Assembly (NCBI GenBank): GCA_023443625.1
Contig: JAEZTQ010000028.1
Location: 1 to 64,000, forward strand
DNA length: 64,000 nt
Direction of reading: 5' to 3'
Source of the DNA: Bacillota bacterium
GTDB lineage: Bacteria > Bacillota_A > Clostridia > Lachnospirales > Lachnospiraceae
Position numbers and translations under genes: made by a program. This document shows positions 46,245 to 54,775 of this stretch, piece by piece. Numbering within the stretch: the first letter of the stretch is position 1; each line of letters starts with the position of its first letter. The notes beneath the pieces were generated by a model that was not told where the DNA came from, did not search any database, and saw only the letters and a program-made list of their open reading frames with translations.

Positions 46245-47670
46245 TAATTGATATGTTGAGCAGGGGGTATATCTCTGCTCTTTTTACTGTCTGATGCTAA
46301 GCTGTCCTTGATAAAGTTGTCAGGCTGTAAGCTCTCTCCTCTATACTGTTTCCTCTGCCTGTAGCTGATTAATAACAGCAGGAGGGAGGGATGCAGGAGC
46401 TGTATATCATAGGTATCTTATGTTATTCATATTGCTACAACAGATTACAACAATGCTATCAGAGGCTTATACTGTAAGGGTTTCAAGCCTTAGCCTGCTA
46501 CTTTATGTTATTAAAACTTTTATATCTTTCTGTATCCTGACAGGAATAAAAGATGGGTGTAATAGCCTCCTCTATCTGCCTACAAATATTATAACTATTT
46601 CCTATGCTACACTAAGAGCAATTACAGGAGGCTTAGTTACTGTCATTCTTGGATTAATCAGCCTGTTCCTGCCTTATTTCTGATATTTTTCAGGTTGTGC
46701 AGGCTCTGCATTTCTTGGACTTTTCAGCTTATAAAGAACTAAAATGTTCTCTGTATTAAAACAGCCTCAACCTGCTTATTTACAGCATTTTGAGTACTGA
46801 TTATAGCTGATATCTATAGAAATGTCTGACATCTAATAATCCAACATCAGCAATATTTCTAGAGGTATTTTCAGCAATTATTAACAGGAGATTATATCTC
46901 TGACAATCTTGGGTAAATAGCTACAGCAGGGATTATATGTACTTATTTCAGGGTATAAAAAAAGAGCCTCTACTATGGCACTAAGACCAAAGTAAAGGCA
47001 TTAATCAGGTACAATACAGCTCATACAAGGATACAACAGCTTAAAGTAAAGGAGAATATTTAGCCAAATTAAAAGCTTATTACCTTGGCTTATCTGCTTA
47101 ATAGTGCATCAGATGAGGCAGGAATAAAGTTACTGCTTAACTGTCTATATCTCTTTATTATTGTTTAATAACTACAATATCTATCTGTATTATTTTTACT
47201 GATGTCTGAGCTTTAGCTCAGTATGTTTTTATCTTTATGGTTTGATACAATAGTATCAGACAGACTTATCCTTAAATCCTTATCAGGATTACATCTTATT
47301 TAATTTAACTGAATTATTTACTTTCTTATTTTACAGTTTATATAACAGTTATTATAGCTCTTATTTATCTATATATATGTCTAACTACAAAACTGCTCTT
47401 AAAGTACTGATTAGCAGGTATTTGTTTCCACAATATAATTAACCTCTACAATGCACTGTTTATAAGGCTTACAGACATTTAGTTAATTGATGGTAATTAC
47501 ATAGTGGTACTTTAAGAAATTAATAGGTTATTGCTACTAATAAAATAGTGTTATCAAATTTGGTATAAGAAAATCATTTATCTATAGTTCTTAATATTAA
47601 GTGGATATTGATATTTGGAAATAAATGCTTTATGATATAATTAAATAAAACATTACAAAGGAAACAGAGT
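46245..47670. other. 1.4-kb gene-poor region of the element
   Basis: No ORF with a ribosome site. It is entirely free of CpG yet rich in CAG/CTG-type words. Small perfect hairpins: CTGAGCTTTAGCTCAG (47206-47221) and TGATAC/GTATCA (47243-47248, 47253-47258). Possible roles are replication origin, transfer origin or decayed genes; nothing decides between them. Confidence 0.45.
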
Positions 47671-48486
47671 ATGTATAATTGGATAAAAGATAACAAAAAA
47701 TTAAGTTGCTTGATTTTGATTATGTCTGTATTAGGGCTTACTTATATAATAAATATTTTATATAAAATAGATGCTTTGAATTATTGGTTTGAGGCAGAGT
47801 GGAGTCCTGGAGAATTTTTAACTTACTTTGGTAGTATATTAGCTTTTGTTGCTACTATTATATTGGGGTATTCAACCTTGGTAATAAATGAGAGGGCAAC
47901 AAATTTAAGTGAAAAGCTAGTAGAAATGCAAAAAAATAGTGAGAAAGCAATTGCTGTAATTAATGTTAATGAGAAATTATTGTTTTTCACTAAAAATAGA
48001 GATCCAATACTGATAAATAGGCTAGCACAGAATGGGGTTGACTTTTCTGTTGATTATATAGAAGATACATACTCAACTAGAGACATTATGATTATGGAAT
48101 TTTATTTAATTAATATGACTGATAATATTATTACTAATATTAACTTAAAACAATTTAATATAATTCTTGATGATGAAGAGGATACTGTAATAAAACCATT
48201 AAAATGTGATGATGGATGTGGAGTAATACTGGGTAAATTAGAAAGTATCAAAGTAAAAGTAATTCTTACTGGTTTAAAAGACCACCTTAATGCTGATAAG
48301 TTCAGATATTTTGATTATTATTATGGTTTTGATATTAATTGTGTTTTTAGTTTTCAAAACTTATATAATCAAGTAAATGAGATTAATATTACAATAGGAA
48401 CAGAAAAAATAGCAGATGTAAAACAACTAGGAAAAAATATATATAAAATATTTATTAGAGATTTTTCTGAAATAAAAAATAATTAA
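47671..48486 (+). CDS. two-helix membrane protein, unknown
   Basis: 271 residues. Two N-terminal helices (about 12-32 and 49-69: GSILAFVATIILGYSTLVI) lead into a coiled-coil stretch NLSEKLVEMQKNSEKAIA, then a beta-rich cytoplasmic domain of about 180 residues. The architecture occurs in many phage- and element-borne proteins with no known role; a defence or signalling sensor is possible but unproven. Followed by a good terminator. Confidence 0.7.
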   Translation: MYNWIKDNKKLSCLILIMSVLGLTYIINILYKIDALNYWFEAEWSPGEFLTYFGSILAFVATIILGYSTLVINERATNLSEKLVEMQKNSEKAIAVINVNEKLLFFTKNRDPILINRLAQNGVDFSVDYIEDTYSTRDIMIMEFYLINMTDNIITNINLKQFNIILDDEEDTVIKPLKCDDGCGVILGKLESIKVKVILTGLKDHLNADKFRYFDYYYGFDINCVFSFQNLYNQVNEINITIGTEKIADVKQLGKNIYKIFIRDFSEIKNN

Positions 48487-48523
48487 CTACCAGCTAATAT
48501 CATAAATAGTTGGTAGTTTTTTT
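48485..48523 (+). terminator. terminator inside the element
   Basis: AACTACCA (48485-48492) pairs with TGGTAGTT (48511-48518), running into seven T. Confidence 0.8.
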
Positions 48524-48739
48524 ATGCTCTAAATTCTGTCACAGCTTTTATCTGTACCTCAAATGTATATGTATGAATATATCAGCTATTTACCTGTACA
48601 GGGCAATATATAAGGATATTCCATCAATTCCCTCCTTGATTTTAACTATTGTAGATGGACATATATGTGAGGGGATAAGGGGGTAATCCTCTTTATGCAG
48701 ATAACAGACAGTATTATATTTTAAAGGAGTATGATTAAA

Positions 48740-49147
48740 ATGGCAGATTACACAGGAAAGACAATTCAACAGATGAACAAGGAGAATTTAAAGAGAATTA
48801 GTGAGCAAGTAGCCAAAAGACAGCAGGAAAGTGCAGAAAGATTTGCTAAACTTTCTAATGGTTTGGGTACAGCTTTTTCTAAGAATTATGATTTGGCTGA
48901 GGTGACAAATACTGCTAAAGGACTCTTAGAGGGTAAGATTGATGCAAAAAAGATGGGTAAAGATTGGTGTATAGAATATACTGCTATTTGTAAAATGGCA
49001 ATTAAAGACCAAGATTTAAAATTACTTGAATTAAAAACATCAGCAGGTATGGCTTATCTGCAAAACAGAATTGAGAGCTATAAAAAACTACAGCAAGAGT
49101 ATGAAAATGTTGATGCTACTATCAACCTTTTAAGGACATTTATTTAA
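48740..49147 (+). CDS. helical hypothetical protein
   Basis: 135 residues from ATG 48740, ten bases after AAAGGAG; ATG 48731 would be too close to the site. Almost wholly helical, with coiled-coil character at both ends (KRISEQVAKRQQESAERFAKL; YKKLQQEYENVDATINLL). No domain recognised. Perhaps a structural or regulatory partner of the next DNA-binding-type gene. Confidence 0.65.
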   Translation: MADYTGKTIQQMNKENLKRISEQVAKRQQESAERFAKLSNGLGTAFSKNYDLAEVTNTAKGLLEGKIDAKKMGKDWCIEYTAICKMAIKDQDLKLLELKTSAGMAYLQNRIESYKKLQQEYENVDATINLLRTFI

Positions 49148-49220
49148 TTTTATATCAACTGTGCAGGGGGGCAGATAATGCCTCCTTTATTTATCAGTAG
49201 TAAGGGAGGAGAGCTACCAG

Positions 49221-49652
49221 ATGGCTAAGGGAAATAAAAGTAGCAAAGATACTATTGAGGAAATAGAAGATAGACTTGACATAGTTTTGTTTGAGTGCCT
49301 TGAAATACTGAAAATGAACAGTAAAAAGAGGTTGACTAGAAAAGGTATTATTGACATTTACCCTGTTCCTGTTATTTCAAAGGATTGCCTTACAGTACTA
49401 GGTGTACAGTATCTTCCCAACAGAAACCTGTATCTACCTGATGAGATTTTTTGTAGGCTTGTCTATTGGGATGATTTCCTTGAGTCTACTGCTAAAAATG
49501 CTAAAAAGAGAGCTAGACCTACAGCAAAGGATGCTAAAAAGTGGGCAAGTATGAAAGATGCAGGAATGAAACTCAAAGAAATTGAGGAGCTTACAGGGAA
49601 AAAAAGCTCTACCATTTCATATTACATTAAAAAATATGCAAAGGCTGTATAG
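49221..49652 (+). CDS. helix-turn-helix protein of the element
   Basis: 143 residues, ATG after GGGAGGAG. The C-terminus (about 100-140: KWASMKDAGMKLKEIEELTG then SSTISYYIKKY) is a Hin/resolvase-like helix-turn-helix, preceded by a Lys/Arg-rich linker KNAKKRARPTAKDAKK. Likely a DNA-binding regulator or excision factor. The small gene at 49667 starts 14 bp downstream. Confidence 0.7.
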   Translation: MAKGNKSSKDTIEEIEDRLDIVLFECLEILKMNSKKRLTRKGIIDIYPVPVISKDCLTVLGVQYLPNRNLYLPDEIFCRLVYWDDFLESTAKNAKKRARPTAKDAKKWASMKDAGMKLKEIEELTGKKSSTISYYIKKYAKAV

Positions 49653-49666
49653 GAGGGATGCAGATA

Positions 49667-49813
49667 ATGAGTAAGTATAAGCAAGCAGATTTAAAGAGTG
49701 AGCTCAAGTCCTCAGGAGGATACAGCAAAAGTAAGGGTAAATCTCCACAGGAAAGAATAATCAGACCTTTAACAAACAAAGAGAATGGTAAAATGTCTAA
49801 GCTCAGCAGATAA
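49667..49813 (+). CDS. small basic protein
   Basis: 48 residues, ATG nine bases after AGGAGGG. Lys/Ser-rich (MSKYKQADLKSELKSSGGYS...), predicted disordered. Coupled to the preceding helix-turn-helix gene by position. Not recognised. The remaining 49,814-50,236 interval before the right end shows no gene. Confidence 0.5.
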   Translation: MSKYKQADLKSELKSSGGYSKSKGKSPQERIIRPLTNKENGKMSKLSR

Positions 49814-50251
49814 TAACAGGGGAGGCAGATGGCTTACAGAGAGCTACTGTCTCTCTTTTCTGCTATTTGTACAGAGATAACTTAAAAGTTTCCTCTTTAT
49901 CTTTCCAACAGATAGTTAATTCTACATAGTCATCAAATGTAAATATAACAACCTCTGAAAAGATAGAATGGCTAAATTTAGTAAGTAAAGTATTGGGTAA
50001 AACCTCCATATATAAGGGCTAGGGCACAGTGTGTCTTAGTCCTCTTTTTTAATAATCCTTGACTTTTGTTTCACTATTTATTAAGCTTAAGTTGATAATA
50101 GAACTGGTACAGGATTTGTTCTAATCTCTAACTAGGTATCTTACATGCATAGATTTTTTATGCATTTGTTCAAAAGCCTTAATATTACTGGTGTTTGACT
50201 GATAAGGGACAGTTATTAAAGGTATAAAACAATTTGGAGAAACTGCGATGA

Positions 50252-50291
50252 ATGGGCTTTCGGACAGGGGTTCAACTCCCCTCAGCTCCAT
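50252..50291 (+). repeat. attachment site, right copy (displaced ssrA 3' end)
   Basis: Identical to 40805-40844. Upstream similarity extends to 50237 with two differences. It is followed by the original ssrA downstream sequence. Confidence 0.9.
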
Positions 50292-50329
50292 TAATTAAGC
50301 CTTGTACATCAAGGATTTGCAGCATTTGT

Positions 50330-50401
50330 AAATTGTAGGAATGTGTCCGACTACCATCGGGTTAAGGTGGTGTCCGACAATGATTTCCTACAATTTTTTT
50401 A
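50330..50401 (+). terminator. original ssrA terminator, now beyond the element
   Basis: AAATTGTAGGAA (50330-50341) pairs with TTCCTACAATTT (50385-50396), 12 bp, with an inner ACTACC/GGTGGT hairpin and eight T. TGTCCGAC occurs twice inside. Confidence 0.8.
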
Positions 50402-50419
50402 TTTAAGGAGATGCTGAAA

Positions 50420-50587
50420 ATGGCTAAAAGACTTATGTTAGGAAATTATGTCACTCCGATTACCACTAGTGGCGAAATCAAAGCTGCTAAGTCTATCTTA
50501 TTATCGGCAGGGGTATCGAGGTATGGAAGGTATCAGCAATTTTCTAGTAGGAAACTCCTTCCGACCATTGTTTGCTATTACAGGTAA
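50420..50587 (+). CDS. short ORF after the integration site
   Basis: 55 residues, ATG nine bases after AAGGAG. MAKRLMLGNYVTPITTSGEIK then SILLSAGVSRYGRYQQ and RKLLPTIVCYYR. It looks coding but ends abruptly; it may be the 5' remnant of a longer gene cut by an old insertion. Not recognised. Confidence 0.4.
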   Translation: MAKRLMLGNYVTPITTSGEIKAAKSILLSAGVSRYGRYQQFSSRKLLPTIVCYYR

Positions 50588-50709
50588 CATATACCATAAT
50601 CAACCTAAGGCATAGCGTTTACATAGTCTTTCATGTGTGATAAACTATTTTCAAGGAAATCAGAAATTCAAGTCTCCATTAATTTGACTCCTATAAAGAT
50701 TTACTTATT

Positions 50710-51066
50710 CTAAAATATTAATCTGAACCATTTTGGTTTTTCAGGTTTGTTATTCATCAATTGCTTAATTTTATCATCATAAAGTTCAAGTAAAATTCTT
50801 AATAATTTTCTTTGTTCTGTTAACCAATCAGCCTCATTATCAGGATTAATCCCATTCTTTAATAAAAGTTTTTTTGGTTTCTTATGAACATAAATTACAT
50901 CATTATTCTCAACATCATAATCAATTCTATAAATATCATCTTTAATAAAAAACTTAAAAACTATACGCACATTATAATCTTTAATTTTCCACCATCTGTG
51001 CTTACAAGTAAGAACCTCCCAATATGGTTCCTCAATACTTGTTATATATTTAAATAGGATACTCAT
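50710..51066 (-). CDS. hypothetical protein
   Basis: 118 residues on the minus strand. Starts MSILFKYITSIEEPYWEVLTC and is rich in Lys, Trp and Tyr; no signal or membrane helix. CpG is present (for example in TACGCACATT), so it belongs to the chromosome side rather than to the CpG-free element. Not recognised. Confidence 0.6.
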   Translation of the reverse strand: MSILFKYITSIEEPYWEVLTCKHRWWKIKDYNVRIVFKFFIKDDIYRIDYDVENNDVIYVHKKPKKLLLKNGINPDNEADWLTEQRKLLRILLELYDDKIKQLMNNKPEKPKWFRLIF

Positions 51067-51655
51067 AGCTGTCCCCTTTTAGATAAAACTAATTATACAT
51101 TTATTAAAATGGATGTTAATTCATGACAATATTATACACCACTTATATACTTACCATCAATATCTTAATCTATAAAGACATAAAAAGTAGCATTAAAAAA
51201 AAAACAAATATTCTGCATTGGCTAGGACTCATTTTATGGAACAAGAGAAATTGTAAACAAAAAATATATATTGTCATATAATGTAATTAAAGGTAGAGTT
51301 TTAGTATAAGGAGGGAATGACCAAGTGCTGCTGTGTTTTACATTTGGCCATAGAATGTTAAAATTGCTTTGCAGTACTATAATCGTATGAAGCTGTTTTA
51401 TCTTATATTGTATACTTTAGTATCTACCATAAAAAGTAGATATTTTTTATTCAATAGGAAATTAACGTCCTATTGAATAAAAACGCGACCATATGGATGC
51501 ACACCTCGCGGCAAGGAAGTATATTGCTTCGCAATCCGCTCGGGTGCGAAGCGTCAGCAAGCTGACACTTTCTTATGAAACATACTAAAACCAAATCCAT
51601 TAATCATGACAGCGTAGTACTGTACTTATTTTTTCATAAAGAAGGGTGAATAATT
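51067..51655. other. intergenic region with terminator and composite repeat
   Basis: No gene seen. A hairpin TATCTAC/GTAGATA (51421-51427, 51436-51442) with six T forms a terminator, and the composite repeat copy B follows at 51,449-51,575. Confidence 0.6.
51449..51575. repeat. composite dispersed repeat, copy B
   Basis: Begins with a perfect hairpin ATTCAATAGGA (51449-51459) / TCCTATTGAAT (51468-51478). Then comes a block about 90% alike to 33,674-33,748 and the terminal hairpin GTCAGCAAGCTGAC (51553-51566). Confidence 0.75.
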
Positions 51656-52210
51656 ATGACAGCAAATGAAAAACGAAAAAAAGTAGTAGATCAATATAAA
51701 GTTATTATTGGGAGGAATCTATATTCACAAGATTCAATCAAACGGGAATGTGTATTTACTCCCCATTCAGATAAAAAACATTACTCCGATTGCAGCGCAA
51801 GTATAAGGTGGAGTTATAGGAAGGCTAATATTGGACTTGATAACATTGGCAGTAATACAATTGGTTTTTATACGTCTAAACTAGGTAAAAAAGTTGATGT
51901 TGAAATTAATAAGGGTGTAATTTCTGATATAAGCAAACTTAGAGTAGGGGATATTATGTTATTTGCTGGATATGATGAGGAGCGTGCTGCTTATGGCTAT
52001 TGCGGCCACGTTGAGATGGTGTATTCTATTAAGGGTGATAGAGTTACTATTTGTGGTCATGGCTCTGGTTGTCCTAGTTATAAGGATTTAAATGTATACT
52101 GTAAAAGTAGATATAATAAAAAGACTTCAACGAAGCTAGGTCATGCTGGGTTAATTAAAGTTGTTAGATTTATTGAAGATGATCCAGTAACTAAGAAATC
52201 ACTATATTGA
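51656..52210 (+). CDS. NlpC/P60-like cysteine peptidase or amidase
   Basis: 184 residues, no signal peptide. A Cys-His-His-like triad is suggested by YSDCSASIRWSYRKANIG (Cys at the start of a helix), YCGHVEMVYSI and TICGHGSGCPSY, with LRVGDIMLFAG in between, the usual NlpC/P60 order. Such enzymes cut peptidoglycan stem peptides; cytoplasmic location and phage-like sequence suggest a lysin or tail-associated relative. The ribosome site AAGGGTG is moderate. Confidence 0.7.
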   Translation: MTANEKRKKVVDQYKVIIGRNLYSQDSIKRECVFTPHSDKKHYSDCSASIRWSYRKANIGLDNIGSNTIGFYTSKLGKKVDVEINKGVISDISKLRVGDIMLFAGYDEERAAYGYCGHVEMVYSIKGDRVTICGHGSGCPSYKDLNVYCKSRYNKKTSTKLGHAGLIKVVRFIEDDPVTKKSLY

Positions 52211-52289
52211 TAGCTTAATCTAAGATAATAGCATTAGTAGAAAACTGAAATTTGATCAATTTATAAAGCTCTAATAAGAGATAGAGCAT

Positions 52290-52466
52290 ATGGAATATGT
52301 AATAGATTTATTTTGGGATGAAGAGGCTGAGGAGTGGATTGGAATTAACCATGATATATATTTGATTCTTGAATCTGATTCTATAGGTCTTTTGAAAGAT
52401 AGAATCAAGATCGTTGTGTCTGAAATGCTATCTAGACAAAGCATTCCCTGGGATTTACTTTTGTAA
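52290..52466 (+). CDS. DUF1902/HicB-like small protein
   Basis: 58 residues. VIDLFWDEEAEEWIGINHDIYLILESDS then LLKDRIKIVVSEML match the DUF1902 pattern, a half-HicB fold found in antitoxin-like proteins. No HicA partner is seen next to it. The promoter of the WYL operon overlaps its end. Confidence 0.6.
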   Translation: MEYVIDLFWDEEAEEWIGINHDIYLILESDSIGLLKDRIKIVVSEMLSRQSIPWDLLL

Positions 52467-52482
52467 AACATTACATTATAAT
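52454..52482 (+). promoter_or_regulatory. promoter of the WYL gene pair
   Basis: TTTACT (52454-52459) and TATAAT (52477-52482), 17-bp spacer, about 57 bp before the first WYL ATG. Confidence 0.5.
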
Positions 52483-52538
52483 GGGGACAATGATGAAATT
52501 ATCTATTGATAGAAGAAGTACTAGCGAGGTGACATAAA

Positions 52539-53785
52539 ATGAGTGAATACTCTGAATTAATTAAACGCTTTGATAAAATTCGAGACTATATGCGTGATTT
52601 TTATGTATATGGTTTTATGTCACGGGAAGCTTTCAAACATAAAAAAGTTTGCGTTCCTACGATAATGAAAAGAGAAGAATTGAAAGTTATCTTTCGGAGT
52701 ATATGTCATTTCGTGTGGATGAAAACGGTAAATCGGTATTTCTATCAGTTGACAGCTCGGATATTTCTCATAACCCGCTTTATCGTGCCTTTAAATCGAA
52801 GACCTTTACAAAGAATGATATTACTCTTAATTTTATAATTCTTGACATTCTGTATGATAAAGCAGCTGCATCTGCAGTAGAGATTGCGGATACCATCATG
52901 GTAGAATATTTAAGCTTCTTTGATTATCCTGTTATTCTGGACATATCGACAGTCCGTAACAAGCTTACTGAATACGAAACGCATGGAATTCTTGCTACTC
53001 AGAAGCAAGGGAAAAAACTTTTATACTCCTTAAATAATACAGTGATTGATTTGAACAATATATCTGATGCACTGATATTTTTTTCAGAGGTCAGCCCCCT
53101 TGGAGTAGTCGGAAGTTATCTTCTTGATAAATGTATCTATGATAATAAATTCATATTATACAAGCATCATTATATTATGCATGCTCTTGAAAGCGAAATT
53201 GTATATGAGTTGCTAAAGGCAATTCATAACAAGAGGAAAGTAGAGATTATAAATCACAGTAAACGATCTGTGGATCCGATTTCACTTGAAATAATTCCAC
53301 TTCGATTTATGATTAGTGTACAGGGTGGAAGACGTTATTTGGCTGCTTTTAGTTTTAGATCAAAAGCTATACTAAGTTTCCGATTAGACTATATAAAATC
53401 AGTAAAGTTAATGGAAGTATGTGATGATTATAATTTTCATGAGGACGGACTGAATGAGATTTTACCAAACACTTGGGGAGCATCGTTTGGCAGAGGAAGA
53501 AACCTGGAACATTTAACGATGCTTTTGGACATTGGGCTTAATGAGCGTTTTATTATAAGTCGTATTTTGAGAGAGGGCAGAAACGGTACCTTAACTAAAG
53601 TAGATGAGACTACATACAAGTATAAGGTTTCAGTATATGATACGACTGAAATGATACCTTGGTTAAGGACATTTACCGGAAGAATATTATCTCTTGAATG
53701 CAGTAATAAAGCAGTCGTCCGCACCTTTTATCATGATTTGAATGAACTCTATTCCATCTATGGAGGTGATTTTGATGTTGTTTAA
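52539..53785 (+). pseudogene. WYL-domain transcriptional regulator A, frameshifted
   Basis: Two frames are needed. From ATG 52539 the sequence reads MSEYSELIKRFDKIRDYMRDF...REAFKHK, then the other frame continues with RSYDNEKRRIESYLSEYMSF, the normal continuation in this family. The switch falls at AAAAAA (52641-52646): one extra A, or a -1 slip, restores one protein of about 415 residues. The restored protein has an N-terminal winged helix and a WYL domain (RRYLAAFSFRSKAILSFRLDYIKSV). Either a disabled gene, a phase-variable A tract, a slippage-expressed gene, or a sequence error. It overlaps regulator B by 11 bp. Confidence 0.75.
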
Positions 53786-54701
53786 CGAAATATATAGTGC
53801 TTATTATAATGCATTGGCGGTACTGATTAATAGGGCAATCGACGGAGAGCTGAATTCTCGAAATGCATATGAGTTTATTAAAACGGAGGCGTTTAGAGAA
53901 AGCTTTGTCTATATTATGGATGCAATACAAAAAGAACAGTGGCAGGTTATAACCAAAGAATTTAAAACTCCAATCAAAAATTATACAAGGATGCCTCTCA
54001 CAACGTTGCAAAAACAATTTCTAAAATCAATCAGTTTAGATAAAAGATTTGCACTTTTTACCAATGGTATCATAGAGGGCCTTGATGATGTGGAACCTCT
54101 TTATGAGGAAAAGGATTTTTACTGTTTTGATCTGATTAATGACGGAGATCCTTATGAAAGTCCGGAATACATTGAAGTTTTCAAAAAAGTATTAAGTGCT
54201 TTGAAAGAAAAGAGAAAGCTACATATAACCTTTACTGATGGCAAAGGGAACAATCAAAGAAAAGTATGTATCCCACGAAGGTTGGAATATTCTGAGAAGG
54301 ATGACAAATTCAGATTGCTTTGCTTAGGTGTTCATAGCTTATCAACGATTAATCTTGCAAGAATCAAAAGTTGTGAATTGTGGGATTACTTTGATGAAAT
54401 GGCTTTAAAACCGCTGACACGGAACAAAGAAAATATCGTTCTAGAAATAACGGATGAGCGTAATGCTCTGGAAAGATGCATGCTTCATTTCTCGAATTAT
54501 GAGAAAGTTACGACACAATTTGATGAGAAACATTATGAAATGAAATTGACCTTTCCTAAGGATGATGAAACAGAGGTCTTGATCAGAGTTTTATCTTTTG
54601 GTCCCTTAGTCAAGGTAAAATCCCCGGATCATTTTATTGGGTTAATAAAAGAAAGGTTAATGCGACAAAAAGAGTTAGTAAATCAAGTCATACCTAGTTA
54701 G
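53775..54701 (+). CDS. WYL-domain protein B
   Basis: 308 residues from ATG 53775 after GGAGGTG, inside the end of WYL A. A helical N-terminal half of about 150 residues without a clear helix-turn-helix, then a WYL domain (about 155-225, KLHITFTDGKGNNQRKVCIPRRLEY, FRLLCLGVHSLSTINLARI) and a C-terminal WCX-like region. WYL domains bind nucleotides or nucleic acids and control stress, defence and repair genes. With WYL A it probably controls the slipin-rtcB operon just downstream. Confidence 0.85.
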   Translation: MLFNEIYSAYYNALAVLINRAIDGELNSRNAYEFIKTEAFRESFVYIMDAIQKEQWQVITKEFKTPIKNYTRMPLTTLQKQFLKSISLDKRFALFTNGIIEGLDDVEPLYEEKDFYCFDLINDGDPYESPEYIEVFKKVLSALKEKRKLHITFTDGKGNNQRKVCIPRRLEYSEKDDKFRLLCLGVHSLSTINLARIKSCELWDYFDEMALKPLTRNKENIVLEITDERNALERCMLHFSNYEKVTTQFDEKHYEMKLTFPKDDETEVLIRVLSFGPLVKVKSPDHFIGLIKERLMRQKELVNQVIPS

Positions 54702-54719
54702 TCTGGGTATGATTTTTTT
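54688..54719 (+). terminator. terminator after the WYL pair
   Basis: TCATACC (54688-54694) pairs with GGTATGA (54706-54712), then seven T. It separates the regulator operon from the RNA/slipin/rtcB unit. Confidence 0.8.
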
Positions 54720-54725
54720 AGTTCG

Positions 54726-54770
54726 CAACTTTTTTTCAATGATACATGTAAAAAAAGGTTGTAATATAAT
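54726..54770 (+). promoter_or_regulatory. promoter and operator of the tRNA-like RNA and slipin-rtcB unit
   Basis: A good TATAAT (54765-54770) has only a poor -35 (ATACAT at 54742-54747). Over the -35 region lies an inverted repeat, CAACTTTTTTT (54726-54736) and AAAAAAAGGTTG (54750-54761). A weak -35 with a symmetric site suggests activation or repression by the WYL proteins. Confidence 0.6.
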
Positions 54771-54775
54771 CTTGC

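Larger units (their letters stand above)
40845..50291. mobile_element. ssrA-integrated element, about 9.4 kb, almost free of CpG
   Basis: Bounded by a direct repeat of the ssrA 3' end: 40805-40844 is identical over 40 bp to 50252-50291, and homology extends to 55 bp with two mismatches. The left copy completes ssrA, the right copy keeps the original ssrA terminator. It contains a tyrosine integrase next to the left end, a serine recombinase, a broken membrane gene, several small unknown proteins and a 1.4-kb gene-poor stretch. No replication initiator, relaxase, capsid or terminase was recognised. From 40,889 to 50,244 I count two CpG dinucleotides (45029 and 45446), while eight occur in the next 320 bp outside. 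Confidence 0.9.

Noticed and set aside
46420..46683. 87-residue hydrophobic ORF in the gene-poor part of the element
   Set aside because: Hydrophobic by composition, but no ribosome site and no sign of a designed helix pattern; kept as part of the non-coding region.
50237..50291. A second tmRNA or tRNA gene at the right element end
   Set aside because: Only the last 55 bp of ssrA are present, with no 5' half; it is the duplicated attachment site.
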